From assembly GCA_022315425.1 (NCBI GenBank), contig JAIUPT010000037.1:1-64000 (forward strand): a DNA stretch of 64,000 nt, written 5' to 3'. Shown in pieces: positions 8,354 to 19,910 of this stretch. The position numbers were made by a program, and so were the translations under genes. Source of the DNA: Pseudevernia furfuracea. Lineage: Eukaryota > Ascomycota > Lecanoromycetes > Lecanorales > Parmeliaceae. Within the stretch, counting starts at the first letter, position 1. The number at the start of each line of letters is the position of its first letter. Below the pieces are notes generated by a model. It was not told the DNA's origin. It searched no databases and saw nothing but the letters and a program-made list of their open reading frames with translations.

Positions 8354-11300
8354 CTAATCGTCTGACCAGCTCATCTTCTTGTCCTTTTTCGAACTTCTTA
8401 AGCCGCCGTTGAGCCAGGAATCATCTGCTCGAATGCTTCCATCTTCACTGAAGGGTGACAAGTTCAAGGTCGGCTCGTGTGGCTCTGCCTTTCCGACATC
8501 TGTAGTTCTGACATCTTGAATGAATGGAGCTTCTTCTTCACGAAAGAGTTCTCCATTCATGACCGCTCCCGCTTCGTTTGCGGTCGCTTGATGGTCTATT
8601 TTGGGGGGTTCGAAGGCTTCGTCAAGTCGGTCTGCTAGGATTGCATTAGCTTTCATAACCAGCGCCTGTGTGAACTATGTCGATCAATCTGCGTGCTTGC
8701 TTCGGCTAAAGCGATTAAGGGTCTGTAAACCTGCCTCAAGGCTCTTCAACTTTTTGATTGCCCGAGCCCTTTTAATCTGCGAGTCTTCGGTCTCTGCGGC
8801 AATGTTCTTTGTTGAAGTGTCATCAAGTTTCATCACCGTGTCCGGTGATAACGTGTCGGGAAGTCCGTCTAAAAGGGGCTTGAATGCTTTGAAAAGTTGA
8901 CAGAGCCACTTTACAATAAGTAAAATTATTTCAAGTCCTTGACCACTCATCCAATAAATCAACTGCACCAAGCGTATCTGGATGATTTGCCCCAATAGTC
9001 TTTGTACGAAGATTAACGACAACCTGAATCAACTCGATGGCCTCATCCCACCGTCCTTGATTCCAGTACGTTGATGCCAGGTTGGCCATGCTGGTTAGCG
9101 TGTCTGGATGCTCTTCTTTCAGCACTCTCTTTCTCGTCTCCATCACCTGCACCTCCAGCTTCTCGGCCTCATCTCACCGTTCTTGATTTCGATACGTTGC
9201 TGCCAGGTTGGCCATGCTGGTCAGCGTGAATGGATGCTCTTCTTTCAGTATTCTCAAACTCGTCTTCATCACCTGCACCTGCAGCTTCTCGGCCTCATCC
9301 CACCGTCCTTGATTCCAGTACGTTGATGCCAGGTTGGCCATGCTGGTCAGCGTGGATGGATGCTCTTCTTTCAGCACTCTCAAACTCGTCTCCATCACCT
9401 GCACCTGCAGCTTCTCGGCCTCATCCCATCGTCCTTGATTTCAGTACGTTGATGTCAGGTTGGCCATGCTGGTCAGCGTGGATGGATGCTCTTCTTTCAG
9501 CACTCTCTTTCTCGTCTCCATCATCTGCACCTGCAGCTTCTCGGCCTCATCTCATCGTCCTTGATTCCAGTACGTTGATGTCAGGTTGGCCATGCTGGTC
9601 AGCGTGGATGGATGCTCTTCTTTCAGCACTCTCAAACTCGTCTCCATCACCTGCACCTGCAGCTTCTCGGCCTCATCCCACCGTCCTTGATTCCAGTACG
9701 TTGATGCCAGGTTGGCCATGCTGGTCAGCGTGGATGGATGCTCTTCTTTCAGCACTCTCTTTCTCGTTTCCATCACCTGCACCTCCAGCTTCTCGGCCTC
9801 ATCTCATCGTCCTTGATTCCAGTACGTTGATGCCAGGTTGGTCATGCTGGTCAGCGTGGATGGATGCTCTTCTTTCAGCACTCTCAAACTCGTCTCCATC
9901 ACCTGCACCTGCAGCTTCTCGGCCTCATCCCACCGTCCTTGATTTCAGTACGTTGATGCCAGGTTGGCCATGCTGGTCAGCGTGGATGGATGCTCTTCTT
10001 TCAGCACTCTCTTTCTCGTTTCCATCACCTGCACCTCCAGCTTTTCGGCCTCATCCCATCGTCCTTGATTTCGATACGTTGATGCCAGGTTGGCCATGCT
10101 GGTCAGCGTGGATGGATGCTCTTCTTTCAGCACTCTCAAACTCGTCTCCATCACCTGCACCTCCAGCTTCTCGGCCTCATTCCACCGTCCTTGATTTCAG
10201 TACGTTGATGCCAGGTTGGCCATGCTGGTCAGCGTGGATGGATGCTCTTCTTTCAGCACTCTCTTTCTCGTTTCCATCACCTGCACCTCCAGCTTCTCGG
10301 CCTCATCCCATCGTCCTTGATTTCGATACGTTGCTGCCAGGTTGGCCATGCTGGTCAGCGTGGATGGATGCTCTTCTTTCAGCACTCTCTTTCTCGTCTC
10401 CATCACTTGCACGTCCAGCTTCCCGGCCTCATCCCACCGTCCTTGATTTCGATACGTTGATGCCAGGTTGGCCATGCTGGTCAGCGTGTCTGGATGTTCC
10501 ACTCCCAGCGTGTTTCTTTCTAGATCCAGAGCAACAGAAAGGCGGGTGCTAGCAGCCTCATATCGACCTTGTGTGTTATCAAAAATACCCAATTGCCTCG
10601 ATAGATATGCCTTTTGCATTATATACTTTTCGTTCATATAATCGTTTGCAAGGACTTTCTGTGCGTGAGGTAGAAGCAAATCACATGTGATCCAAGATTC
10701 GAATTCACTATTGGGAAAAATATCCGCAAGTTTTCTCAAAGCCCGCTCTTGCCATTCGTCTTTGGTGCCTTGGATCTGGAGCCATTTTTGTGTAGCTAGT
10801 TGAATCAGTCGATGCATTTCATACTCTTCTGCTCCGGCTTGGCGGCTTATTAGCGAAAATGCCTGTAATGTTCCTAGTGCTGTTGTTGTATCAACATTTC
10901 CGTCGACCTCAGTTTGTAGAAGACTTCGTGGAATTCCTTGTCGGTCCAGAACTGACATTAACGATAAAATTTCGGCAGCTCGCGGCTTTTGTTTGCCTAT
11001 AAGATCAAACGATAGCTTCCACGTTCGGATCACGGAATTCTGACTTTCGGAATCCCTTCGAAGGTTTCCAGAATCTTCTTGTAGAAGGTCTTGAAGATCA
11101 GAGTCATTCATATTGAGCATCTCCAGGTACTTTGTAAGGGTAATGTTATTCTGTTCGATGAAAGCAGCGGCTTGTGTAATTGCAAGCGGTATGTACCCCA
11201 AAGTGTCGATGAGGGCTCTTGAGTCGTTAGTGTTCAAGTCATCAGTTTGGTCTAACTGAGATCGTAGTAACTCCTGTCCTTCTTGAAGATTCATGTATCC

Positions 11301-13279
11301 TACCACAATTGGAATTCCCTTGCTCCCAAGTCTCTTGCCTATACGATTATCCCTTGTTGTGACCAGAACGGAACCCTGAGAGCTTTCGGGTAGATAATTA
11401 ATGAGCGGTCGTGTCGGCTCAACATCCATTCCACTTGGTTCTGGCTTCGCAAAAAATACATCCAGATCATCAGCGTTGTCCAAAACCATCAACCATTGCC
11501 CACTGACAGGCTCACCGAGCCATTCGGCGACCAGTTGAAGAGTGTTGGTTTTTGGGTCGTCCCATCCCGGAAGCTCTCGTCTCCTTGCTATGTCCTTATA
11601 TGCTTGAACAAAACGTTCTTTTGTGCTAGCGAAAATCCAGATAATATGGGCATCAGAATGAAGATCTCCGAAACGATAACAAAATTCAATGGCAACCTGG
11701 GATTTCCTAATCTGATCTCAGTACTCAAGACTTTACTTGAATCATAGGGATCGCTCTTACCCGATTCCACCAATACCTGATAGTGCGACAAGATGCTGTG
11801 TTTTCATTTGCTCATTAACTTTCTGGAAGATACTAGTTCGATCAACGAATGCAGCATCTCTGCGAAAAGGGACGGTAAAAAGGCGCTTTTTTTGCTTTGA
11901 CAGATCTAAACAATGAGGTCAGCACGCACTTCGTCATCGCTCATTTCGATACCCATGCCTATTGACGTATTTTCCCCACAAGTTGTGACGTTATTCACAC
12001 CTGATAAGAATAAGCAGATCAGCTTCTAAGCGTGTGACAAACGGATTCAAGGCTCAGGAATCGTGAGCACTAGACTGAGACTGCTACCGACGTCTCACGT
12101 CAAATTATTGGAGAATGTAAACCGAAATTCAAGCCTGACCTGATCGTGGCTCATTGCCCAGTGCTCTAGGGGCTGGCCTTTTCCAGCGCTGAAGTTCACC
12201 TAGAACGGCGTCGTATCCGCGATTTTTTCGATTTGGGAACTTGGTCATATCCTACGGTGGTTAGCAAATAGAACAACCGATGGCATCACTCGGATTACCA
12301 TGTGATTTGCGTGAATACCATAACAGCTATAACCCTTAATCTCTGCGGAATGTAAAGGCACAATCTGGACGAATCAGAATCAGCGTCTAGTGTGAGGGGT
12401 TGATGGTTATACCTCTCCGATCCCTATCACAGGAAGCTCTTCATAGAAACATGTGATGGAGATCTCAGACCCTTCCTCTTTTCTGAGCCTCAAAATATTA
12501 TGGAAGTTCTTTTCCACCACCCGTAGCATTTCGGATCCTGGCTTCAATACCCCGACAATGTCTTCATTCGCTCGCTTGAGGACATTTATCATCCGCGTAC
12601 CAAAACTTGCCCACGATCCGAGATCAGCCCCACAGTGCGGAACTCCGAGGAAAACTATCCCAGCCGTGTATTGCTCGATCTGGTGGAGAAATCGCTCAAC
12701 GGCACTCCTCGAGTGGCTGAGCGCATACTCAATGACGAGTCCGCCGAGACTGTGAGCGACAAAAAGGATCTTTCTGGTTTCGGTGTTTGTTCGCTCTCGC
12801 TTTCGTATAAGGTCGCCAACCATGTTCTCAGCATGGTTGGTTAGCCGACTGTTTGATACTGGGTTCCAGAAATTGACGATATCTGCATCATAGCCAAAGC
12901 TCAGGATACGTGCGTCCGGGATGTCTTGCCTCAGCAATTGGCTTGGCCAATGTACCCTCGTATTCTTGTGAAGCCAGGTGTTGTATGCGTCGCCTGTCAA
13001 TCCGTGCACGAACACGATATCGACACTCGCCTCCGTGCCACCATCGTACAAGACTTGGACGCCATAATTTTGGCCTTCTCCGATGGTTGCTGGAGAGTCG
13101 TGTGTATTTATAGCAGTCAATGACGGACTGATGGTCGTCTGCGATGGTTGGGCGGGTGGATCTGACGGCACGGCGGCTTGTGAAGAGGACGGTTCGAGCG
13201 TTAACGGGGATGGCGTCGGCAGTGATGACTGTGACCTTGACCCTCTTGACCGAAAAAGGCCTTTGAATTTAATAGGCAT
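8354..13279 (-). CDS. NLR-like protein: alpha/beta-hydrolase, NB-ARC, TPR array (repeats carry stops)
   Basis: Start chosen at ATG 13279 (MPIKFKGLFRSRG); a longer frame begins at 13435. The N-terminal domain is an alpha/beta hydrolase: VDIVFVHGLTGDAYNTW, nucleophile elbow VAHSLGGLVI, then FLGVPHCGADLGSW. Introns 12365-12412, 12252-12298 and 11707-11760 (48, 47, 54 bp) restore GEIVPLHSAEIKGY, GIHANHMDMTKF and the P-loop GIGGIGKSQVAIEF. One linker intron ending at 11906 is not resolved. NB-ARC follows with LMVLDNADDLD (Walker B), GSVLVTTRD and a GLPLA-like GYIPLAITQAAAFIEQN. The C-terminus is a kinesin-light-chain-type TPR array. Six in-frame TGA codons lie in the array, the first met at 10197, so the product may end after about three repeats; the distal exons to 8354 are tentative. 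Fungal NLRs of this plan act in non-self recognition and regulated cell death (family knowledge); activity here is inference. Confidence 0.8.
9045..10530 (-). repeat. Twelve exact-length 126-bp (42-aa) TPR-coding repeats
   Basis: The word GTTGGCCATG (or GTTGGTCATG) recurs at 9081 and every 126 bases up to 10467, with no indel. Each unit codes for MANLASTYxNQGRWDEAEKL followed by xVQVMETxxRVLKEEHPSTLTS. Units differ at few sites, which points to concerted evolution by unequal exchange or conversion. TGA codons replace Trp TGG at 9174, 9441, 9552, 9804, 9945 and 10197. At three of these the replaced codon is the W of GRWDEA (9174, 9552, 9804), and at the others it is the TACTGGAAT position. Confidence 0.92.
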
Positions 13280-13394
13280 TTCTATTAAAACTTTGCGACT
13301 TTGCAGCTGGAAGGGCGTGAGAAATATGTGAAAAAGCGAGTTGCAGCTTCGCAGCGCGCCGCGAGGCAGGTAGGGAGGGGCAATACTCGTCTGA

Positions 13395-13720
13395 TTGGCT
13401 GGACCAGACCGATCAATCAACGCATCTGAGATCACCAGCCGTGATTTAGCATCATCTCACTTCTCAAAAGTCAACGATAAAGCATCGGAGATGGAAGCAG
13501 AAGTGGAATCGATGATTCGGGATTTAGGATGTCTTGCCTTGGTTGTTTCTCTTACAGGCTCGTACGTATCGACGATCCCAAGGCTGTAAAGGAATATCCC
13601 GAATTATCTCCGGAGTATGTCGGGGCTTCCTTACCAAGCCGAGTAATTAGCTCACGCTTGACCAGATCGAGAGAGCTAGTTCTAGCACGCCCCGCCAGTT
13701 CTAGCACGCGCTGAAGTCCA
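13395..13720 (+). pseudogene. Fragment of a second NB-ARC-type NLR
   Basis: The plus-strand frame reads SSHFSKVNDKASEMEAEVES then IRDLGCLALVVSLTGSYVS, which resembles the GLPLA-like helical segment after NB-ARC in fungal NLRs (typical wording ALGCLALAVTLAGSYV). A neighbouring frame continues PRLKEYPELSPEYVG, resembling the following PEY segment, so a frameshift intervenes. Nothing before or after it is recognisable. It is divergently placed next to the NLR above. Confidence 0.5.
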
Positions 13721-14033
13721 TTCTGGCAACCCCACCCTCTGGCATTCACGGTCCCGGCTTTTAAAGTACTGTGTTGCTTTCCGCGATGCTGCCTTTCACT
13801 GCGCTTCATAGGACTGTCTCTGCCAGTGCTAGCTTCATCCTCCTACTATTTAAATATTGGAATTTTCATGTGACCGACGGTCAAAATAGGAGCCGTTTTT
13901 TTTCGGGCTCAAATGCATGCCCCTGTCAAGAGAGTAGGTATTGGAATTATTATCTCGGCTTCCCCAACGTCGCTACCGTTACCATTACCCATACTGCTAA
14001 ATATATCCTGTGCGACATCAGATCCCTTAGCAC

Positions 14034-14243
14034 TCATGTGCGTTTCGAAGTCTCGACTGAACCAGGCCTCTCGTTTGACGGTTCCTCCACCTTTGAGTCA
14101 TGCGGAACCTCACGAATAGTGTAATCAAAGTCTTTGGACAGTATATTGACAGACAACGGGTACGAGGCTTCCTGAGCTCGAGTTAGCTCAAAGGTCGATA
14201 CATCGGATTCATACGTACGATCTCTGTCATGCTGGGAGGCCAC
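14034..14243 (-). CDS. Short hypothetical frame
   Basis: A 69-residue frame rich in Ser, Glu and Asp (MASQHDRDRTYESDV at its start). No domain is seen and no upstream signal distinguishes it. The rest of 13721-14320 is featureless. Could be one exon of an unresolved gene or chance. Confidence 0.15.
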   Translation of the reverse strand: MASQHDRDRTYESDVSTFELTRAQEASYPLSVNILSKDFDYTIREVPHDSKVEEPSNERPGSVETSKRT

Positions 14244-14320
14244 CGTTCGTGATCAGTCGATCGATAAGTATAATATCTTTCATTTCTGCGGATAATCAAT
14301 GCAACGTCTGCGCTACATAA

Positions 14321-14954
14321 TCACACTAGCTGATCTGCTTTTTTCATTAAGTTTGGTTTCCTTCTGGTGAACTGCTGCGCTTTTGCTTTTACTGTATAAG
14401 GCATTTCTGTCTTTCCTGTTAATTCAACGTCCTCAGCAGAGAACGGGCGAAGGAACATATCAAAGACGAGCATCAATATATCTCTGAACTTCCTGCTCCA
14501 CTTTTGAATCCCTTTATCTCGTCTTCCTCGCACTTCTGTACTCCATTTTCGAACCGTCCCTCCAGGTCCATTTTTGGGACCCAAAACAAAGTTCCAATTT
14601 TGGCCCCCTCCCTTACGCTCCGATTCTGGCACTGGGAGAGTAGGGACACCCCCGAATTCCCTGGGTTCATCTCTGGAAGTCTGCACACCCTGATACAGTA
14701 ACATACAATGAAAAGCATACCCTCGAAGAATATACATCCTTCGAGTTAATACACTGTCTCAGGGTGTAGCCTTGTGGAGACGAACCTAGGGAATCATAGG
14801 GCTCCCCCCACTCTCTCAGTGCTAGAGATTTTCAAGTCGTCAAAGCATCGAGATAAACAAATCGTAGAACAGTTGCTCTAGTATACATAATCAATCCGTG
14901 AGGCCAGGAAAATCAACAATCAGCCTAAAATTCATCGAGACAAGCTAAATTCTG
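14321..14954. other. No supported gene
   Basis: A minus-strand frame of 138 codons (14321-14737) has no recognisable motif and is crossed by alternative frames of similar length. I see nothing else in this interval. Confidence 0.4.
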
Positions 14955-17304
14955 TCAGACATATAGACTCCGTGAACGGTCGCCGCATAATTCTTAAAGT
15001 GTATCACATTGTCAAGCGTGACTGTCGCACATTCGAGATGGGGGAAAGGATAGGGTTCGCGGGGCCGAAAAGGGTGACGGCGGTCGAAGTGTCGCTGCAA
15101 CGAATATTTATTATCAAGGTTGTGAAGTCGCTTCTTTCAAGGTAGGTCGATGTCATCGAGGCAATAAAGGCACTGATAGGGTTTATATCTTATAGAAAAG
15201 AGATGGGAGACCGAGGAGTTCGACTCAGACTCGGATTTGATGACGTTCAAGGGAGGTTTTGCGTCATCATCAAAATTAGTTTCCCTTGTCTGAATTCTTC
15301 GTATTCGACGAGCTTTGCGGAACACTTCCTCCTGTCGAATACAGAGCGACACCATATCATCGACAATAAAGATACGTCAATTCACATCGCACTCGACATC
15401 ATGAGTCGATGGCGGGTCGAAGAAGGCCTTCGCGATGCGTGATCGTTTCATAAACGCGTATCGAACGCGCTCTGAGGTGCAAAGAATAGAACTAAGCAAC
15501 TTCATATCTCCCTCGAGCTGCGCTCGCATGTCTTACATCGGAGTGACGACGTCGTATTTTTTTTGAATCTGCTTTATGAGTTCCCGCTCTCGCGCTTTGA
15601 TCTTTCGATTCACGGCTCGTTTAGCCTCCTTATACTGATCGTAGATGATATGTCCCTCTGCACGATAAATGAACGTGAACTGATGTCGAATGCGTTGAAA
15701 CAGTTCATCTCGGCGGTCGCGAAGCTCCTGGATTTCTTTCTCCTGGCGGATACTTACACTCTGCGCCTCGGTTAGCTCTTTGAGTCGTCGAGGGTCGATC
15801 CGTCGACTTATTCGGTTGGCCGCTTGAATCAACTCCGTCCGAGACGCCGTACCCCCGTATGCGGCCTGGGTGTCGTATCGAATCATGCGAGACAGGTAGT
15901 TGCGCTGGAAGATGACTGAATTGATGTAATTCATGATTAGATTGCGGACGGCCTCATTGAAATTGGAATCATCTGGTGAATAATCGTGTTAGCTCAGGCT
16001 CTCTGAGATCAGAAGTCTTCAAACTCATCATTAATGACATTTTCTGTCGCTCGTCGAAGACAATAGGTCGTGAAGACCTATACAAAGCCAGTCTTCTCTT
16101 TTAACCGTTTAATTCACTCGTGATACTTGTCGTAGAAGAGCGCCGTGTCGGCCGCGATAACACAGTCCCTCGAGGTTTGCACAGGCGCACGAAACAACGG
16201 CACGTTCAGTACGTTCTCTTTTTACGAGATAGATTGACAGTTCAGTCCCTTTAAGACCCCAAGAGTCAGAACCGTCTTAGGGTTTGTATTCGGGAAAAGG
16301 TAGACGTCGTCGTCGCAGGCGAGGTCGATGATATGAGATATGATACAAAAGACGGGATTGATATCGATAAAGAATGTGTAGGTTTTTCTGTATGTCTGTT
16401 AGATTGATGAACTCGATTTTCTGACGGTCACTTACGATCTCTTGCGCTTCTTGCGAGACTTGATTCGAGTGAGCTTCAACTGCAAGATAAGCGTCACTTC
16501 TTCGATGATCTTATCGCGCTGAACGAACAGATTTAGGTCGCGATAGGTGATTTCGAGAAGGGCTTCGGATCGAGATTCAGTGAATGTCGCGATCAACAGA
16601 ATCGTTGTTAATTGAACCCGTTGCCGTTCGTGAGGGAAGATGTTGATGTCGAACACTCAGTGACAACGCAGCAGCTTCACGAAATTCATCGTATTCAAGA
16701 GAGACTTGTCGATTTCGCTGTCATCAAGTCTGTGTTCTTCGGTCAGTGAATCGTTGATGAACTGTTTTAACGATTACTCGTGTGTATAGAAGCATCAATG
16801 TGTGCGTCTTCACTTATATTGTAGATTTCCTTTAAGGTCGACGAACTGATTCTTCGACCCTTTCATTTGATGTAGAGCTGACTCAGTTGATGTCAGTAGG
16901 TCTCGATCGAATTGATTTTCTTGACGAAGTAGTTGTTATATATTCAATAAAAAAAGTTCTTGATTCGATTCTTTATCGACCTTTTGAGGGTGTAAAAGGG
17001 ATCGATATCGACGGTGTCGCAATATTTAGAGATCGAGGATTAACAACGGGAGCACGACGACTATAGAATTTATACTGGAGGTGACTCACTCTCTTCATAA
17101 ACCTTCGAGACGATCGATGTGTGAGTTGATGACGTCGGCGTAAAGAGTCGTTGATCGATGACTTTTATCGACCTTCTCGTATCGTGCGTTATAGTATTCT
17201 CGAGCTGAAAGCTGGCTTCTCTTGAAGGGAGAGACGTAAGACAAGCTCGCGTCTTGCTTTGGAGCATGCGGCACTGCTTTGCGACGAATCATCGCGGATG
17301 ACAA
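14955..17304 (-). pseudogene. Decayed DUF3435/FluG-type tyrosine-recombinase-like gene with C-terminal zinc finger
   Basis: Minus-strand fragments in several frames line up in the order of the fungal DUF3435 (FluG-domain) family. They are FPHERQRVQLTTILLIATFT with SRSEALLEITYRDLNLFVQ (16656-16440), where the first catalytic Arg region lies; a segment near 16300-16080 with NVLNVPLFRAPVQTS, EKTGFV and TTYCLRRATENVIND, the second Arg region; RNYLSRMIRYDTQAAYGG and DPRRLKELTEAQSV (15934-15540); and a zinc-finger end YQCLYCLDDIDLP ... LQRHFDRRHPFRP ... VIHFKNYAATVHG (15190-14960). Many in-frame stops and shifts make it nonfunctional. The family includes the captain recombinases of Starship transposons as well as other lineages; the FluG/zinc-finger form is not necessarily a captain. 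Confidence 0.7.
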
Positions 17305-18196
17305 TTAGAACGGTTGTCTATGCGCAAAACGAGTGAGGTGGGTTCTTGAGCATAGCAGTGAGAAGAGGGAAGTAAGTCGGGAAGACAGGAAGGCAAAGAG
17401 GGGGAGGAGGGCCATCTTTGTAGGCGCCTGAAGCAGCTTGAGGGTCTTAGTGTGTAAACCTGACCCTTCTCTCTCTCTGTCTCTCTCTCCCTCTCTCTTC
17501 TCGCCTTTTCCCTCCCATCTCTGTACGGCCCGATCATGCATTGAGGATTCAATGAGCGACCCTTAGTGAAGTGATGAAGATGACCAAGAAGATGATGCAG
17601 GAACGTCTTGACTCGATGCGATGGACTAGCGCGCAAGTCTGCGTGTAGAGTGGGAAGGGGAGTGGGGGGACCGCATCAGCCGTTCAGGCGGCATGGCGTG
17701 GGCAAGGGCCTCTGGTGCAAAAGACGCTTAAAACAGCGTCCACGTATGCCGAAAAGAGCTACCGTTTTACCCGGATGCAGTTTAAGGAAATAATCTTTAT
17801 AAAAAAAACTCTTTTATTCTTCTTATCTAATTAAGTACTTTATAAAGTAACTTATTATAGCTCTTAATTTAATAATTATAATTATAGTTCTTAATTTATC
17901 TTATTAATAGCTTTTATCGCTATTATAGTCTAGTAATAATAGTATACGCGTAGTAAATATAAAGATATACGTCTAGAAAAGAGAGAATATACGTTTAAGA
18001 TTTACTATATTTTAAGTTAATAGCTAAACCTCTCTAGTAACTTTGACGCTAGTCTTGCTCTTCTTCGCTGAGATAGCTACTTCTTTTACTACTTGATGTA
18101 ATCATTATAGTCTCTCGATAGCTTATTCAACAAAATAGAAGTAAAAGTCCGAATGAAGATTACAACGATCGTTTCAAAACGGAGCCCTCATCGACG
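17305..18196. other. Microsatellite and AT-rich tract, no gene
   Basis: 17466-17502 is a CT-rich microsatellite (CTCTCT with GT interruptions). Frames crossing it are not convincing. From about 17795 to 18010 the sequence is strongly AT-rich (TAATTATAATTATAG words) and resembles the eroded DNA at the telomere end. No coding signal. Confidence 0.6.
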
Positions 18197-19640
18197 CTAT
18201 TCAACTGTGATTGTCCGCTGAGTATAGATTTCCTTTCCCATCGCAGAGCTTTTTTGCTCGGAAATGTCCCTCTGTGCGGTAATTTTTGTGTCGGAGCGAG
18301 CAACTTGCTTTCGGCCTCTGTCGAACGCTCCCATACGTTCCTTGCTCTGGATTTGCTCATCTAGCTCTACATAATTACCTTTGACCAGAGCTTGAGTCCA
18401 AGTGTCAGCTTGAGAGCCTTTCGACGTGTCGCAGATTTTGGATCTGCTCTGGCTCTTACTGCGACGAGTTGTAGTCAGACTCTTCCGAACCTTGGGGACG
18501 TAGTGATGAAAGAACTGTGGCAAGACTGGTAGACACCCGCAAACGATGCCGCTTGCCACCTCGGCAATCCTGATAGATCGTTTCAGCAATGTTTGAGACT
18601 GAAGGATAGCGAGCTGAGATACAACTTACGTCCACAGAGCTACCGGAGTCAACTGAAATGTGACATCTTCAGTGCGAGAAAACTTGACGTTGTTCACCAG
18701 TCGAAGTAAACTTGAGACACATGCGCTGTCAGAAAGTTAGCCGGCATCCACTGAAGGTGCAAGAGTCCAATTTTACAGAAGACCCGCTGCAAAAACGGCA
18801 GATACCCCCCACTTCCTCCTTTGTGACATCTGAAGCTGCCATATCTTGCCTATGGGTAGGACCAAGATCGAGACATCCGAGATGATATTGATAACGGCTC
18901 CCGCTATCAGCACGGCTGGGAGATTGACGCAATTTCCCTGAACCGCGGGATTCCATATCTTCTCTCTTGGAAGGCATTCCATTATCTGGACTAGCATTAC
19001 CGCGAGGTAGAATAGGAGATTGGACCAGATGAGAAAGTGAATTGACCAGTAGGTTTTCCCTCGATGAGTGGCAACAAAAATTTTCATATACTGCAGCAGA
19101 ATCGACAATTTCGTGACGAATATAAGCGGGTTATAATAGATCTCCGAAACGTTTGCCAGCTGTAATCCTCAGTCAATTGTCATGGTCAACCTCAGCCATC
19201 ATCTTACCCTCGCCCAAGTGACAAAGTCACGAAGCCGTACGTCCCACTGATGGATACCACTCCCATATGTGCTTGAGACAAGAGCAACTGCAATATAACC
19301 GATAAACCCCGCCTGTAATAGACCATTAGTCTTGCTTTCGACCTTTGCTCTAGCGAACGTCAAGGACACATGCCCAAGCAATGAACGACGTGTCTGATGG
19401 AAGTCAGTCATCATTCTGCATTGAAAGGACAATGACTTTACAATCATCCCAGCCATGTGATTTGATGATGAAGTATCGAGTGTAAAGCCTCAACCACACA
19501 AATATCGTGCTGATGACCGCGCAAACAATTAGAAGTGCGTGAATTTCTCCCTGGATGCCGGAGGGATTGTCAAAATCTGGAACTACTCCCGGAGGAGGCT
19601 TCAGGGCTGGTGTGTTCAGTGGTAGAGCATCGATATCCAT
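18197..19640 (-). CDS. PTH11-like seven-helix receptor (Rhodopsin domain, fungal)
   Basis: Six exons read cleanly with introns 19394-19441, 19313-19358, 19160-19207, 18726-18776 and 18570-18629 (46-60 bp). Start at ATG 19640 (MDIDALPLNTPALKPPPG) fits the family's short Pro-rich N-terminus; an in-frame ATG at 19745 would add a signal-like leader. Motifs in order: LRLYTRYFIIKSHGWDDY, YGSGIHQWDV, LANVSEIYYNPLIFVTKLSI, then helices around LLFYLAVMLVQIMECLP, VINIISDVSILVLP and WGVSAVFAAGLLACVSSLLR, and a final IAEVASGIVCGCLPVLPQFF. The C-terminal tail is Ser/Lys-rich. These are hallmark positions of fungal PTH11-like plasma-membrane proteins implicated in surface or ligand sensing. Gene structure is complete; ligand unknown. 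Confidence 0.82.
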
Positions 19641-19892
19641 ATCGGAAGGAGTACTGCGAAGTGAAGAGGAATGAAACTCAGAGTGCACTCCTGAAGGACC
19701 GAAAAACACTGCAGTGGTGATCAGACACCAAGCGAGACTGTGCAAGAATGATTGAGGTTTTTTACCGCTTAGATACGTGACTTAGGTCGAGAGACTAAAA
19801 TTTGTCTTTGTATTGAAAAGTATACGAGAGAACCTCTGTCGAATTATCCTCGAGTTCCATTTCTTCCACACCGAAATGTTTGGGTTTTGGGG

Positions 19893-19910
19893 GGTTAGGG
19901 TTAGGGTTGG
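19893..19910. repeat. Interstitial telomere-like repeat
   Basis: GGTTAGGGTTAGGGTTGG, that is two perfect and one degenerate TTAGGG, preceded by a G-rich TTTTGGGGG. It is in the orientation opposite to the terminal array. It lies 5' of the PTH11-like gene in otherwise featureless DNA. Confidence 0.75.

Noticed and set aside
9230..10552. A 440-codon plus-strand open frame opposite the TPR array
   Set aside because: It is an antisense shadow. The 126-bp period is a multiple of three, so an absence of stops in one unit repeats in all. The minus strand carries the recognisable TPR protein.
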